The notes beneath the pieces were generated by a model that was not told the origin of the DNA, made no database searches, and saw nothing but the letters and a program-made list of their open reading frames with translations. A DNA stretch of 64,000 bases from Chinchilla lanigera (taxonomy: Eukaryota > Chordata > Mammalia > Rodentia > Chinchillidae): contig NW_004955417.1 in the NCBI RefSeq assembly GCF_000276665.1, positions 21,084,263 to 21,148,262 on the forward strand. The letters are read 5' to 3'. The translations under genes and the position numbers were made by a program. Below are positions 1 through 11,410 of the stretch, piece after piece. The stretch's first letter is position 1; every line of letters starts with the position of its first letter.

Positions 1-1220
1 AAATGTAGCTAGCATACATTTGCTGTCTAAGTTAACAAGGCTTTTCCTTCTTTAAATTTAATTTAAACATTATTATATTATAACTTCTTACTTTAAAAAC
101 AACGTGACAACTTATATTTAAATAACATCGTTCAATGAACTCACTTTATTTATCAATGGTTCACATGCCACATCACTGCAAGGTGATATTAACATTACCA
201 TTTTGAAAACTGTACAGGCTTGCAGGTGACAGGAGAGAGACTGGAGCCGATTCCTGTGTTTGAATCTCAGCGACGCAGTGGGAAAATTTCTGAACCACAC
301 TGTGCCGTGGTTCCCCTCAACCTGTAAAACCAGCATGATAATTTTATACCTGTCTCATGGGCTCATTCTGAACAGATGAAAAGAAAAATTAATGCATTCT
401 TAATGCAGTATAAAATGTTTTCTGAAAAGTAATGCTACTGAAATGTCAGTACAAATAATTGCTTTTTCTGCAAGGTAGCTCATATACCCACATTAGATCA
501 GGTTATAGTTTCTAAAATAATAGCCTTTGCAGTACATTTTAATGTCATCTAAATCACATTTTCTACCATGGGTTATTTTCTCTTACGTAGAATGATTGCG
601 CAATATTTACAGAATTCTCTATAAAGTACTTTCAAGAAGTGTAGCTTCTCAAATATGCTAATATTTTCTTCTATAGAAGCCAAAGGAAGAGATAATATGT
701 TAGCATAAAGGAGACATAGATATGCTTTGATTCCTACAGCCCACAAATTTCTATTTTTTCTTAATTATAGTGATACTTCTATATTTAACTACCTATGAAT
801 GGAAGCAGACACATCTTTTTCCTCAAAAATTTCATTTCTCCAATTGTTTTAATCTTCAGCTTCAGACACCAGAGCTCAGTATATGTAGTCCTAACCACAA
901 TGATAACAGAAGTGATATGATATATGGAAGGCAAAATAACCACAGAAACAATATTAAAATCATACCATATTCTAGAGCGTAAAGTACAATACGACTACAA
1001 GAAGAAATGCTTGCTTATTAGACAAAAAGAGAAAAGTATACCTTTCACATTATCAACAAACAGTACACATTCAAGGAATGTATCTACATAAATACATGTC
1101 ATAATCATAGTTGACAATTTTTGACTCTTAAGGCTATTGGCTTTAATTGATGTAACTTTAATGTTGGGTTAATACTTATTGAAAGGACTGATAGAAAGCT
1201 TTTATATATCTATAATACAT
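1..1220. other. Unassigned AT-rich intergenic DNA
   Basis: I see no coding block, SINE, LTR or simple repeat here. The two short open frames (118-336 on minus, 770-982 on plus) have no recognisable domain and ordinary noncoding composition. Confidence 0.5.
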
Positions 1221-1223
1221 TCT

Positions 1224-1330
1224 ACTGGATTTCCAAATATGGCCCACATCATCTTGGATAAATTACATGGCCTTGCTGAGGCCTAGTCTTGTCATTTATA
1301 ACAGGAAAAAAATATATAATTTTCTCTCTT
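1224..1330 (+). mobile_element. MIR SINE fragment (ancient)
   Basis: The stretch 'cttggataaattacatgg' followed by 'ccttgctgaggcctag' matches the MIR core region (the part reading roughly 'ccttgggcaagttacttaacctctctgagcctcag'). It is diverged, has no clear target duplication, and only the central part is recognisable, as expected for a mammalian-wide fossil SINE. Confidence 0.5.
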
Positions 1331-2930
1331 GCAATTACTAGAATGTTTGCCATGAATGATTTACTATACTTTTCACTGCTTCAAGTGATAAGGGAAGAGA
1401 GTGAGGTAAAAATTTGCTGAAGAGTATTTATTTATTGAAAGTCAAACTATATTTCCATTTTCTACAATAAAGAAGGTACCTCAGTTATGTCAGATACATG
1501 CAAGTGGTTAGGACTATTTTACAGACACTGCTTAGTTTTTCTTTTTTAAATGAGGCAAAATCATTTAGTCTCTGACTCTGGGTGTTATAGACATATTTGA
1601 CATATAAGGAATTGCCAGACTAGATGTTTGTCCAGTGAGGGAATATTCCCATTGTAAGAGTGCAAGTATTTTCTCTAAAAACAATTTAACCATTTCTCTA
1701 TACTACTGATTTAGTTTTTAGTTGAACTTGTTCCAGTGGAGTGAATTTGATTCTCAACTCTACCATAATTTTATCTAGCTGAAGAAAACTCTTTGCCAGT
1801 GTAAACATATCAACAAAATGTAATATATTTCATTTTCATATTTAAATAACCACTGATTATCAATCATTCATTAACAACAATTCACAAATCATTCATCAGG
1901 TAAAAGTTGACAGAACTTTCTACATGAAGTAAATTGACTGATATTCTCCAATGATATCAACTCCCAGAAAAAGTATTATGATTGTGTAGATACAAGTATT
2001 TTAACAGAGATTTAAGACATCCCTTGGGCAATGGAAATATACCTCTAAACCATTAACATTATACAAAAATACAATGTTTTCCTAGCTAAAACTCTGACAT
2101 TACCATTTTACCTAATAGAACTATTTATAAAAGAGAACAGCTTTCTTTCTTGAAGAGTCTGCCCAACAGCTCCTACCCTAACTGTTGTAGCACAGTATGT
2201 ATATATTCCATTCCCCAGGAGGCAAATACTGTACACATTAATAAAATGCATTTAAAGTTTTCCATGGTATTCACTGAAATCTTTGGCACACCTGTAGCAA
2301 CACATTTAAGAAAGTGCCAAATGAATGATTCAAAATACTTAGTCCTGTACAGGATAAATAGTAGCCTTTGTCTGTGGAAAAATATCCTTTCTGAGATGCA
2401 GTATGACTAGGGAGATTCCATTCAATCAATGACCCTAAATGCCCATCTCAGTTACATACTATTAAAAGTCATGTTTTAACCAAAATTTTTAAAAAGAATC
2501 ATAAAAGAATACATTGCAACCAAATTATAAGAGTATTTTGAGAACAGAAGCACATTTTAAAGTCAGTTTTCATGTTATCAAAAAAGACAAAAGCAAAATA
2601 AAATATTTCTTTTAAAAATTTCAGTTTTAGAAACAGTACAAAGTTATCATATACTTGAAGTTGATAACTTTTATTGAACAATTGTATAATGAGAAGATAT
2701 GGAGAGAAATGTTCCCAGAATATAAGGAACATTTATTGATTAGAGAGGAATAGACAGCTGTCTTGTCGTTTACTTACATGACATTTTAATTAATGATGAA
2801 ATGCCTTTTACTGATCAATGCAATATAAAAGATGCAATTACTGACTATCATACAAAAATATTTTCCATAAAGATTTTCAGCAGTGAGAAGATGTGACTTT
2901 GACTTCATTTCTCATGAACCTTCTTCTTTT
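1331..2930. other. Unassigned AT-rich DNA
   Basis: About 1.6 kb without an identifiable repeat or gene. Short open frames at 2150-2410 (plus) and 2499-2732 (minus) show no family resemblance. Confidence 0.45.
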
Positions 2931-2943
2931 TAGCTGAATCAAA

Positions 2944-3076
2944 TTTTTTTTGTTTGTTTGTTTGTTTGTTTGTTTGTTTTTTTTGGTTTTGGTTTTTCTC
3001 CGGTACCGGAAACCGAACTCATAACCTTGCACTTGCCAGGCAGGCGCTTTGCCGCTGAGCTAAATCCCCAGCCCAC
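2944..3076 (-). mobile_element. ID SINE with (TTTG)n tail
   Basis: Antisense tRNA-derived ID element: box B complement 'ccgaactcata', the 'cttgccaggcaggcgc' core and box A complement 'gctgagctaaat' are all present. The A-tail appears on this strand as a poly-T/(TTTG)n run at about 2944-2998. A 12-bp target duplication 'tagctgaatcaa' flanks it at 2931-2942 and 3077-3088, so the insertion is fairly recent. It is a retroposon, not a tRNA gene: it has a poly-A tail and diverges from tRNA outside the boxes. Confidence 0.93.
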
Positions 3077-3368
3077 TAGCTGAATCAATTTTAATGAAAT
3101 ACCAGGGAATATTAAGGATAAACTCAGGTAATCTGGTCAATAAAATTAGAAATGAAAGAGTGCAATAATATATTCCAAGAATACACACTGTTTATAACTC
3201 TCCACAAATTCTCTTCTGAAGTACCTGGAATAAAATATATTGTGAAAGAATAATGTAATTGAATTTTGATGTTATATTAATATCATATATGAATTTAAAA
3301 AATGAAAGTACATGAACATAAAATCTGCTCAAAATAAATTTAGAGGGAGCCTCCAACTTGATCAATGT

Positions 3369-3738
3369 TGCTATAGTTGGCTCTTAAATATCTCCCAAAA
3401 ACCCATGCGATAAAAACTTGAGGCATTGGTGGAAGCTGGTAAAAGCTCTAAGAAACAGGTTTACTGGAGAAAGCTGAGTCATTGGGGGCCTACCTGTGAA
3501 GGATGTGGGCACACAGGGTCTTCCTGTGCACCTCGTTTGCTCCCCGGCCATCATGAGGTGAGCGACTTCCTCTACAATGTGCTATTGCTATGAGGTGCTG
3601 CCTTGACGTACACCCAAGAGTCATGGGGCTGACTGACCACGGACGGCCACCTCCAAAGTTGTGATGTAAAATGAACCTTTTCCTAATTTTAAATGATATA
3701 TATGAAGTTTTTTGTCCCAGTCACAGAACACAGAGACA
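3369..3738 (+). mobile_element. MaLR-type solo LTR
   Basis: Reads like an ERVL-MaLR LTR. It starts 'tgctatagttgg', has the mid-region 'gccatcatgaggtgagcga', then a 'gatgtaaaatgaacctttt' segment where the family has its polyadenylation region, and ends near 'cacagagaca'. About 370 bp. No internal retroviral sequence follows, so it is probably solo. Boundaries are approximate and no clean target duplication is visible. Confidence 0.65.
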
Positions 3739-3829
3739 TTAACGAAATACAATATTTAAATATGTTTTAGAAGGGGAAATTATGTAGTATGTACATAACT
3801 TAAAAGGGAGAGGCTTCATTTGACTGTAC

Positions 3830-3851
3830 ATCCTGTATGTACATACAGGAT
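3830..3851. repeat. 22-bp perfect palindrome
   Basis: The arm 'atcctgtatgt' is followed immediately by its exact reverse complement 'acatacaggat', with no spacer. It lies about 10 bases upstream of an unnamed dispersed repeat. No known function is implied. Confidence 0.9.
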
Positions 3852-3859
3852 AGCTTACT

Positions 3860-4205
3860 GTCTTCTATTGCTTTACTGAAAGGAACAGTTAATGATTACT
3901 TGTTTCATCAATCTTGCATGGCTCTGTTTGTTTTCCTGAGAAACCACTTTAAAGATATCAATACATAATACAGCAACCATGGTTAATTTCCTACAACTTT
4001 GTCTGTAACTCTGTATTTTGGTTTTTCTCCGGTACCGGGAACCGAACTCACGACCTTGCACTTGCCAGGCAGGCGCTTTGCCGCTGAGCTAAATCCCCAG
4101 CCCCATGTAACTCTGTATTGTTTGTATTGTTCTTACATTATTTTGTAAATGGATGTCTGCTTGTGAATACATTTTCCTTCTTTTATTTTTAAACTAAATA
4201 AAAAA
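3860..4205 (+). mobile_element. Unnamed dispersed repeat A, copy 1 (ID-interrupted)
   Basis: Shares 'gaaaggaacagttaa' (3878-3892) and 'atcaatcttgca' with a second copy at 57380-57618, followed in both by a 'ttaatttccta' block and a T-rich segment that ends in AATAAA-like, A-rich sequence. This copy is split by the ID element at 4018-4105. The AATAAA plus A-rich end suggests the 3' end of a retroposon, possibly a rodent L1 3' UTR. That is inference. Confidence 0.6.
4018..4105 (-). mobile_element. ID SINE, young-type copy
   Basis: Antisense ID with the 10-bp palindrome 'ccggtaccgg' at its 3' end and intact A and B box complements. It is bracketed by a perfect 14-bp target duplication 'tgtaactctgtatt' (4004-4017 and 4106-4119). 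It interrupts dispersed repeat A, so it is the younger of the two. Confidence 0.95.
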
Positions 4206-4495
4206 TGGGCCATCCCCCAAAAAATGTGTTTTAGATACTCATCACAAACACTGATAGAGACATACATCCATATGCACATAAAATGCTTCAGGATATGTAA
4301 AGGTCAAAAACCCTGAGATAAGAAAAGGAAATTATAGGCCAGGGAGCTCTGTGTACAAAATCTTGGTATAGAAAGAAACTTGGAAAATTTAAAGAACTAA
4401 AGAACAGTGCTAAGAAAATTATGACACATTTTTTTCAAATTGAAAAATAATATAGAAAAATAGAACTGCAGAAATAGCCACAGTTCTACGTCCGT

Positions 4496-4789
4496 TGCTG
4501 TGGAAATTATTTTAGGAATATTGATGGGATGTATCCATGCCTATGGAACCCCTGGAAGGGGATACTGAGGCCATGGCCCCTTTCTATCACTCCATTTTGA
4601 TTCCCACCTGCCATGCTGCCAACAGTCCTCTTTCCCACGTACTCCTGCCGGAGTAAACCATGCTGCCACAGACTCAGAACTACAGAGCCAAGCAGTTATA
4701 GATTCAAAACTCTGACACCAGGAGTCAAATGAAACCTCTCCCTTCCTTTTAAGTTAGTTTATATCAGCTGTTTGTTATGTTACAAGACA
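4496..4789 (+). mobile_element. MaLR 5' LTR
   Basis: Starts 'tgctgtggaaat', contains 'ccatgctgcc' motifs and the A-rich 'gtcaaatgaaacctctccctt' polyadenylation-type segment typical of rodent MaLR LTRs, and ends 'gttacaagaca'. Internal sequence follows directly, so this looks like the 5' LTR of a partial provirus rather than a solo LTR. Confidence 0.65.
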
Positions 4790-5400
4790 GAAAATGGGTA
4801 GCAAGGAGTGGGATGGCTGTACATTGATGTGACTTCTTCACATGATGCAGTGACTCAGAAGCCTTTGGACTTGGTTTGCAGAAGGAGTTTCAGAACGTTT
4901 GGAAAACAAATGATTTAAGCTTCAGTGGGTCATTCTGGTGAGCTGGTCAAGAGGAGTAGACTATTCATAGGGGTATAGAAATAAAGATTCTGTGCATGAG
5001 TTTTCAGAAGAAAATAGACTCTTTTGGTATCTGGACTAGAGGCCATATTTGTACCCTTGGCAAAGAATTTGAATAAATTATATCCATGCCCTAAGACTTT
5101 GTGTGAAGCTGAGTTTAAAATGGAAGAAGTAGTTCATCAATCAAAGCAAAATTCAAGCAGTAGCAGGACTATTACTGGCTGCTTTTAGTACAATTTACTG
5201 TGAGATGCAGAAGCAAAGGAAAGCAGAGGAGAAAGTTTTGGAGAATTGGTCACTGATACAGAGATTAGTGTCATTCAAAAGATGCCAGACCCTGCAAGAA
5301 GACATTGAGAAGATGGCTTGAAGACATCTCAGAAATCCAGAAGACCCCCGCCACTGCAGGCACATAAGCTTAAAAATATAACATCATCTAGAAGATTTCT
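4790..5400 (+). mobile_element. MaLR internal sequence, decayed
   Basis: Immediately after the LTR comes 'gaaaatgggtagcaagg' and 'agtgggatggctg', then 'cctttggacttgg'. This matches the order of MaLR internal regions (gguaccaggagtgggg-type leader, then a 'ctttggaactgg' block). Farther on, 'ggagaattggtcactgatac' and 'cagaaatccagaag' also fit. No open frame survives and no 3' LTR is seen. MaLR internal regions are normally non-coding relics. Confidence 0.5.
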
Positions 5401-8400
5401 GTAATTTTGGAAATAAAAATGGCCAAAAAAATATATTTTATAAAGTCATATCATGTGTGTGGGATACTTTAAGTTTTATTTGATATTATGGGAATATGAG
5501 TGTTAAATACAAAATAGGTAAAACACTGAGATTTCTCCCAGAACAAAAAGCCATAGTCCACTAAAATGAGTCAAAGAAAATATGAATTTATTAATATTTA
5601 AACCGTGGCCCAGTTATTTCTTCTATTTTCCAAAACCTTTCTGTAGAATGATAAAAGGAGTTGAGCTGGTAAAAGTTATATATCTTTGGATAATGAGGCA
5701 TGGTGAGAAAGAAGGAGCTGTTCTATAAAAGATCGTGTCAGTTGATAGCTTGAGGCTTGAACTAATGTCTCAGTCCCTTAATAAGAGGTTACAGAGATGA
5801 GACATTAATGACAACATTTAGTTAAAATTCATTTATTAAAGCAAAAACAATGCCCCAACTTGGTTTTCTTTCCCACTTACCCACGTTAGAAGGTGTGAAT
5901 TAGAGGATTATTCAACATTGTGCTGATTCCAACCCATCTTTTTTGTAGTTAATGGTTCAAATTGTAGTCGTCGTTCTCTGGATGTACATTTTCCCTTTGT
6001 CTCCAAAATTATCTATCAAAATTTTATTTCGCCAAATTTTCTTTCGTTCTAGGCTATCACAAGTATTGGCATCCATGGGGTTTCCTCCTTAGTTCTCTTT
6101 CTCCAAAACATTCCTCTTCCCTTTTATAAGAGGCACCATCCTCATTTAAGCTCATCCATCCATTGACACATGCCTTTGACCTGAAAGTGGTCTCAGCAAA
6201 ACTCCAGGGTAAGGACGGTCTTGCCTTTATGAAGAATCTTTATATCTTTGTACAAGAAACTAATGCAAATGTATGTGTTTATGCATCCATCTCTATATTG
6301 TCTCTGTGTTATTACTATATTTAATTCCTGTGGAAACTTGGATGTTCACGTCACAACCTTATTGCAAAAATGAAGAAAGTAATACCACAGAGTGCATGCG
6401 ACCTTCAAAACGCATCACCATTGCAGTATCCCAGCTGAAATACAAAATGAGGCCTTCTCACTGTATCTCAGTATTTTCAATATAATCACTACTGTCATAT
6501 AATGTTCATAAGGTTAAAAAAAATCTCTTTTTTGTACTGTGGAATAATGGAGAGGATGCACATGGCCTCATTTTTAAGTAATAATGTATTTATTTCTGCT
6601 AACATATTGATTGTGCATAAATTAAATATTGCTTGTGCATATTCCTCCATATAAAGACATGAAATATTTACCTAAATGCTGGCAATACATGTTATTCATC
6701 TGAGTGGTGACAAAAGTTAAAAAGAAATTAGGGAGCACAGACCTTTAAGAAAATGCATCAATGTTTCAGACAGCTGAAAGATGTGCTTTCTTCACAAAGT
6801 CAGGAAACCCGCATTAGTCTAGACTCTGTATGACAAACAACTAAACCTAAATAAAAGTAATTCAGGCAAGAGAAAAAATAGATTGTTAAATCTAGGGCAC
6901 TTAACACAAATGCTACTGTGGCTAGTTTGGCGTTAGAGCCACAGTACTTCTCAAATTTGACCCTTACTTCTTCCATGTCTTCCCTCTGCCTGGTTCTCTT
7001 ATATCAACTTCCGTATAACTGGAAATGTGACAATCTGTATAGTTTATATCTTATGACTTTTCTGTGGACAGCAAAACACTTTAGTGTGAGCCTGAAGACT
7101 GTCAATGTAATATTCTGATTCCCCAAGAGATAATCACCTTTAAATCAAACTGACACTGAGACAAGGCAGTATCACCAAGGACGAACCTAGGCACTGAAGT
7201 CCTGGGATAGTGTATCGGAAATATTATATGGTTAATGAAACAGAATATGAAGAATGAGTGCCAATCCTACTTCTCACTTTGAAGAAAGGATAAAATAATG
7301 GTAGTGGAAGGTGACTTTCTTTGGCTTAATACAGAAAAGTAGTCAGGGAGACTATGTGTTAGTGACTTACAGTTAGCTAGAAATGTCTGAGCCATCTTTG
7401 TTTGGAGGCTGGTTATTTATAAGGAAAGTGACACAAGATATGACAGATCCCCTGAAATCACAACATAAGCTGGACCCTTCAAAACTGTTTTACAACTGGT
7501 TGATCAGACCCCCAAAACAGAGTATTGAGTGCAAGCAGGCCAGCAGCATTCTCTAAGGCCAGAGTTACACTGATTGCAATTGAATTGGAATGCTGGGATT
7601 AATTTCTAAAATTTTGACAAGGAGAATTCTACCTGAATCGTAATCGTTTTTCCATTTGAAATACAAACGCTGGAAGGCAATCCATTCAGCAACTCCACAC
7701 AGCAAAGATGGAGCTCATTGTTTGGTCTCCATGCAACACATTTAGCCAATATGAATCATTTAGGCCTTCAAAATGAATGTCAATTTCTTGAACTAAAGAA
7801 AACAAAGTCACCAGCTTTCCCTTGCACATTTAAAATACAGGAAGAAACTAACAGGGTGTGTGAACTTCCTTATCCTTCTATTCCCTCTACTTTTCTCACT
7901 CTCCTGTATGCTTGCCAATATTTTCAGCTAATACTTATAGCAGCCTCACTTCTCCATAAACTAACAATGTAATAAGATACCAGAAACTGTAGTTATTTCA
8001 CTGCTAATGTACTGGGTGGAGCAGAGTTTGATATTCTCATTCAGCCATTTATAGCCAGAATTATGAAAGCCACGTTTGGCACTCCATTGAAGGTATGATG
8101 AATGGGGAAATTGGGCAAGGAAGACAGAAAAGCAATTCCTCCCACATGGAAACTTTGCTATTTTAGTCGTACATAGCCTGACTAAAATTATACCGCGTAT
8201 TAAGGAAAAGAGTGAATCAGTGTAAAAGTTCGGTTTCAGTTTTTCATTTCTTCATGATTATTATTATTTATTGATTCTAGAGTGGTGATAGGTACTTGGC
8301 TTCATCCACACAGTTAGAGAAGACAGAGTTCCTGTCCTAATAGTTTCCTTTTCAAAGTACACGAAGTTGCAAAACAGGCATGTTTACATGGTATATAGGG

Positions 8401-10560
8401 AGGAAGATTTTCTTTTGAGAGTTATAACACATTATTGCTAGTTTCTCTGTACATAAGGGAAGATGCCCTCAAAAAGACTTCAGGGAGAAGTTAGTAATCT
8501 TTAGCATGCCCAATATTATAAAGAAAGAAACAATGTTCTCATTACAAAGTCATAGAAAATGTTATAATATTGAGTATGTCTAACTGGCAAGCATCCACTC
8601 TATATTACTACACAATAATATCAACAAAATATCTTCTGAAGGAAAATATTAAGTCAATTTACAAAGAAAATCTACACTGAAACAAAAAGAAAATTAAGAA
8701 AACACTTCTATCACAGAAATAAGCTATAGAAGCTACAAATGGTGGTCCTATAAATTTTCTTTGAACTATTTCAAAAAATGAAAAGAAACAAATGTAGCAT
8801 TTATATTTTAATTATGTCATTTATAGAGGAAAAATATTATAATACTGTTTTGGACTTTTCTCATGGAAGTCTGAGAGGAAAGATTTAAGAGGTTGTTATC
8901 ATTCCTGTGGAAATGAAATAACACCCTGGAACTGCACTTATAAATTTGGTTCTAAGTAGCAGTGATTGATTGGATGCATATTTCAAAGATCATTTTTGGT
9001 GCAGAGACAAAATAAACACTGATGCTTCCAAACCGATGCACAGATGGGAAGGAAAGCCAGGAAAAACAGTTTTCAAAGCCTTCCTAGAGCCCTTGAATTA
9101 TCGTCTAAAAGGATTTTATCATCCTGTTTTAAAAGTTTTATAGGGAAAGGATGAATTTTGCTCTTCATAGATTATACATGAGGTTACCTGTCTTTTCAGT
9201 TATAGAGTCTGAGAAAATCCCTGAAAATCCATGTTGCTCTCTGACTTCGTGCATTTTCCTTTGGCAAATTTTTTCAACTTGTCAGCATTGCAAATATGAC
9301 AGCCTCCGCTGTACCCACTGCCAAGAGCACAGCAGCAAATACCCACAGCAGGAAGAACTTATCGTACTTAAAAACTTATTTTTCAGGAGCAGAAAAACTG
9401 ATCTGCTTAACACCCAAATGTAAAACATTTTTTGATTAGAACAAACTATACTTTACTTTGTCATAATTATTTCAAACAGTTCTAGGTTAAAGATATTTCT
9501 CACAGTCAAGGAAAGTCAGCAAAGAGTTACAGTAAAATGGGTGATTTTGTTTCTCCTCTGGATGAAAGCAATCCAGAGTGAAAAAAAAATGGGAGAGGAA
9601 ACTAAAAATAAATTTATGTATATATATTTCTTGATAAAATAAAGCTTTTGTAGTTATAAATTACTCCCCTGTGCGGTCTCACAGTTAAAATATCATTACT
9701 GTTTTTTGTTCTCTTTTCCCTCCAGGGTATATTTAAGATAACTTATTTGCAGGTGTGCACTTAGAAACCCTGCTTTTTTATTTCCTCTAATTTTCAAATT
9801 TATAGACATCTACAAGATAAATTTGATCAGCCAGAACAAATAAAGTGCTCTTTTAAGTAGGTTCAATAGTTATATCCAATTGAGAAAAGGATCTGCCAGG
9901 AAGAGAAGCCCTTAATCTGTTTTCCAGCCAAAGGAAAACATCATGAGTAAAAACTATTCTCAGACCAGAGAGAACAAAGTTCTTCATTCACAAAGTAAAG
10001 GAAGCCAAGGACAACCAGAATGTTTATTGAAATCCAAGGAACAGCTTTGATTGCAAAATGCTCAATATTCAGTCTTTTTACTAGAACTAAAATTTACTTT
10101 GTAGATAGTTGAAATGTACTGAAAGTAGGAAAGTACATATCTACTCACTATCATTTTTAAAATTTCCAATTCTTTGTGTACCTCTATTATTTTCATTAAT
10201 TTTTAAATAGTGTACATTCTATTTATCAAATGTCTGCTCTTGTATTTATCTAGAAACTTCCAGTCTTTTTTGTAAATCATTCTAGAAACATATAACAGGA
10301 AAATTCCTTGTTCTAATCACATGCTCTTTAATTTTGTTTCTTTCTCCTGGGTTTATGACAGGCCTATAGAAATACATTTTCATACACAAAAATATGCATA
10401 CACAAACAAAAATGCTAGCAAACACCTCTTCATGGAAGAGTCACAAACCAAGTGAAGTGTTACTATATTGATTAAGGTTAAAGTACAAGATAGGAAATGA
10501 GACCGAAAAACAGACTATTAGAATCTGATTAAGAGCTCCTAGTCTCTTTCAAGAAGCTTG
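5401..10560. other. Unassigned AT-rich DNA, about 5 kb
   Basis: The longest stretch in which I recognise no SINE, LTR or LINE. A segment near 8285-8360 vaguely resembles ancient L2 or MIR sequence but is too weak to call. The open frame at 9151-9423 encodes a cysteine-containing peptide of 90 residues that I cannot match to any family. Confidence 0.4.
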
Positions 10561-10574
10561 GATTTGTCTCAAAA

Positions 10575-10908
10575 ACAGTATCATGCCTATGATGTTTATT
10601 TTGATTTTCCATTAGTTGGTTTCAGAGATGAGTAAGAGGTCAGTAAAGGACACTTCTGGGTGTATTTGGGATGCCCAAGGGTCATGACATTGGAGTATAC
10701 ACTTGCCTCCCCTTCTTCTGTCACTCTTTCCCTCTGCCATGAAGTGAGCTGCTTTGCACCACCACACCCTTCCTTTTATAAAGTTTCTGCCACACAGCCA
10801 GCCAACCATGGACTGAAACCTCTAAATAGTGTGCTGAGATAATATTCTCCTCATTTAAGTTCCAGCTCTTGGGTATTTTGTTCCAGCAATGGAAAGCTGA
10901 CCAATATA
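10575..10908 (+). mobile_element. MaLR/ORR1-like solo LTR
   Basis: Contains 'ccctctgccatgaagtgag', then 'aaccatggactgaaacctct', and a terminal 'cagcaatggaaagctgacc'. This order is diagnostic of MaLR LTRs. The 5' boundary is uncertain. The overlapping open frames on both strands (10612-10999) are read-through of this LTR. Confidence 0.7.
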
Positions 10909-11112
10909 ATGCCTTAGCTCTGTTAACTTTGTCCACTGTTTTGGTTTTACTGTTTGGCTGGGGAAAAGCGTGATCAGATTTACACTTTAGCAAGAGCACA
11001 CAGTAACTGTTCAGAGAATACGCAGGAGCGCAGAATCTGAAGTCTTAGATAATGAATAACTAATTTCATGGTAGTAAACAAGCTGAATGTGAAAAAAGAT
11101 CTGGGTTTTTTT

Positions 11113-11132
11113 CTAGTTTCTCAAGAAACTAG
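11113..11132. repeat. Short inverted repeat (9-bp arms, 2-bp loop)
   Basis: 'ctagtttct' followed by 'ca' and then its exact reverse complement 'agaaactag'. Flanking T-rich and A-rich tracts could lengthen the hairpin imperfectly. It lies in otherwise unassigned DNA. Confidence 0.85.
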
Positions 11133-11227
11133 AGAAAAGAGGAAGTGGGGAAATACATAGAAAATGCAGTCTAAGAAACCTTATGATTTGTTGGTGGTAA
11201 AGGTTAAGGTAAAGTTGTGAAAAAATT

Positions 11228-11410
11228 TCCTTTTCCAGTACTGGGGATCACACTCAGGTCTCTCACTGTGCTACTTCCCTGATAAATTTTATTTGTTTTA
11301 TTTTGAGTCAGGGTCTCACTAAGTTACTAAATTGCCCAGGCTAGGCTCAAACTTGTGATCTTTCTGCTTCACCTCTTACAATGCTGGGAATTTAGATACC
11401 ATGCCCAGCT
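11228..11410 (-). mobile_element. Dimeric B1-ID SINE (B1-dID type), old
   Basis: Read on the minus strand, a B1 head ('gctgggcatgg', 'agcctagcctgggc', 'gagaccctgactc') is followed by an A-rich linker and then an ID-like tail ending 'gatccccagtactgg'. This B1-then-ID order is the known rodent dimeric B1-dID design. Divergence is high, so it is an old insertion. Confidence 0.7.

Noticed and set aside
2999..3076. tRNA gene (ID core has A and B boxes)
   Set aside because: All such copies carry an A-rich tail, target-site duplications and the same non-tRNA sequence between the boxes. They are ID retroposons, not functional tRNA genes.
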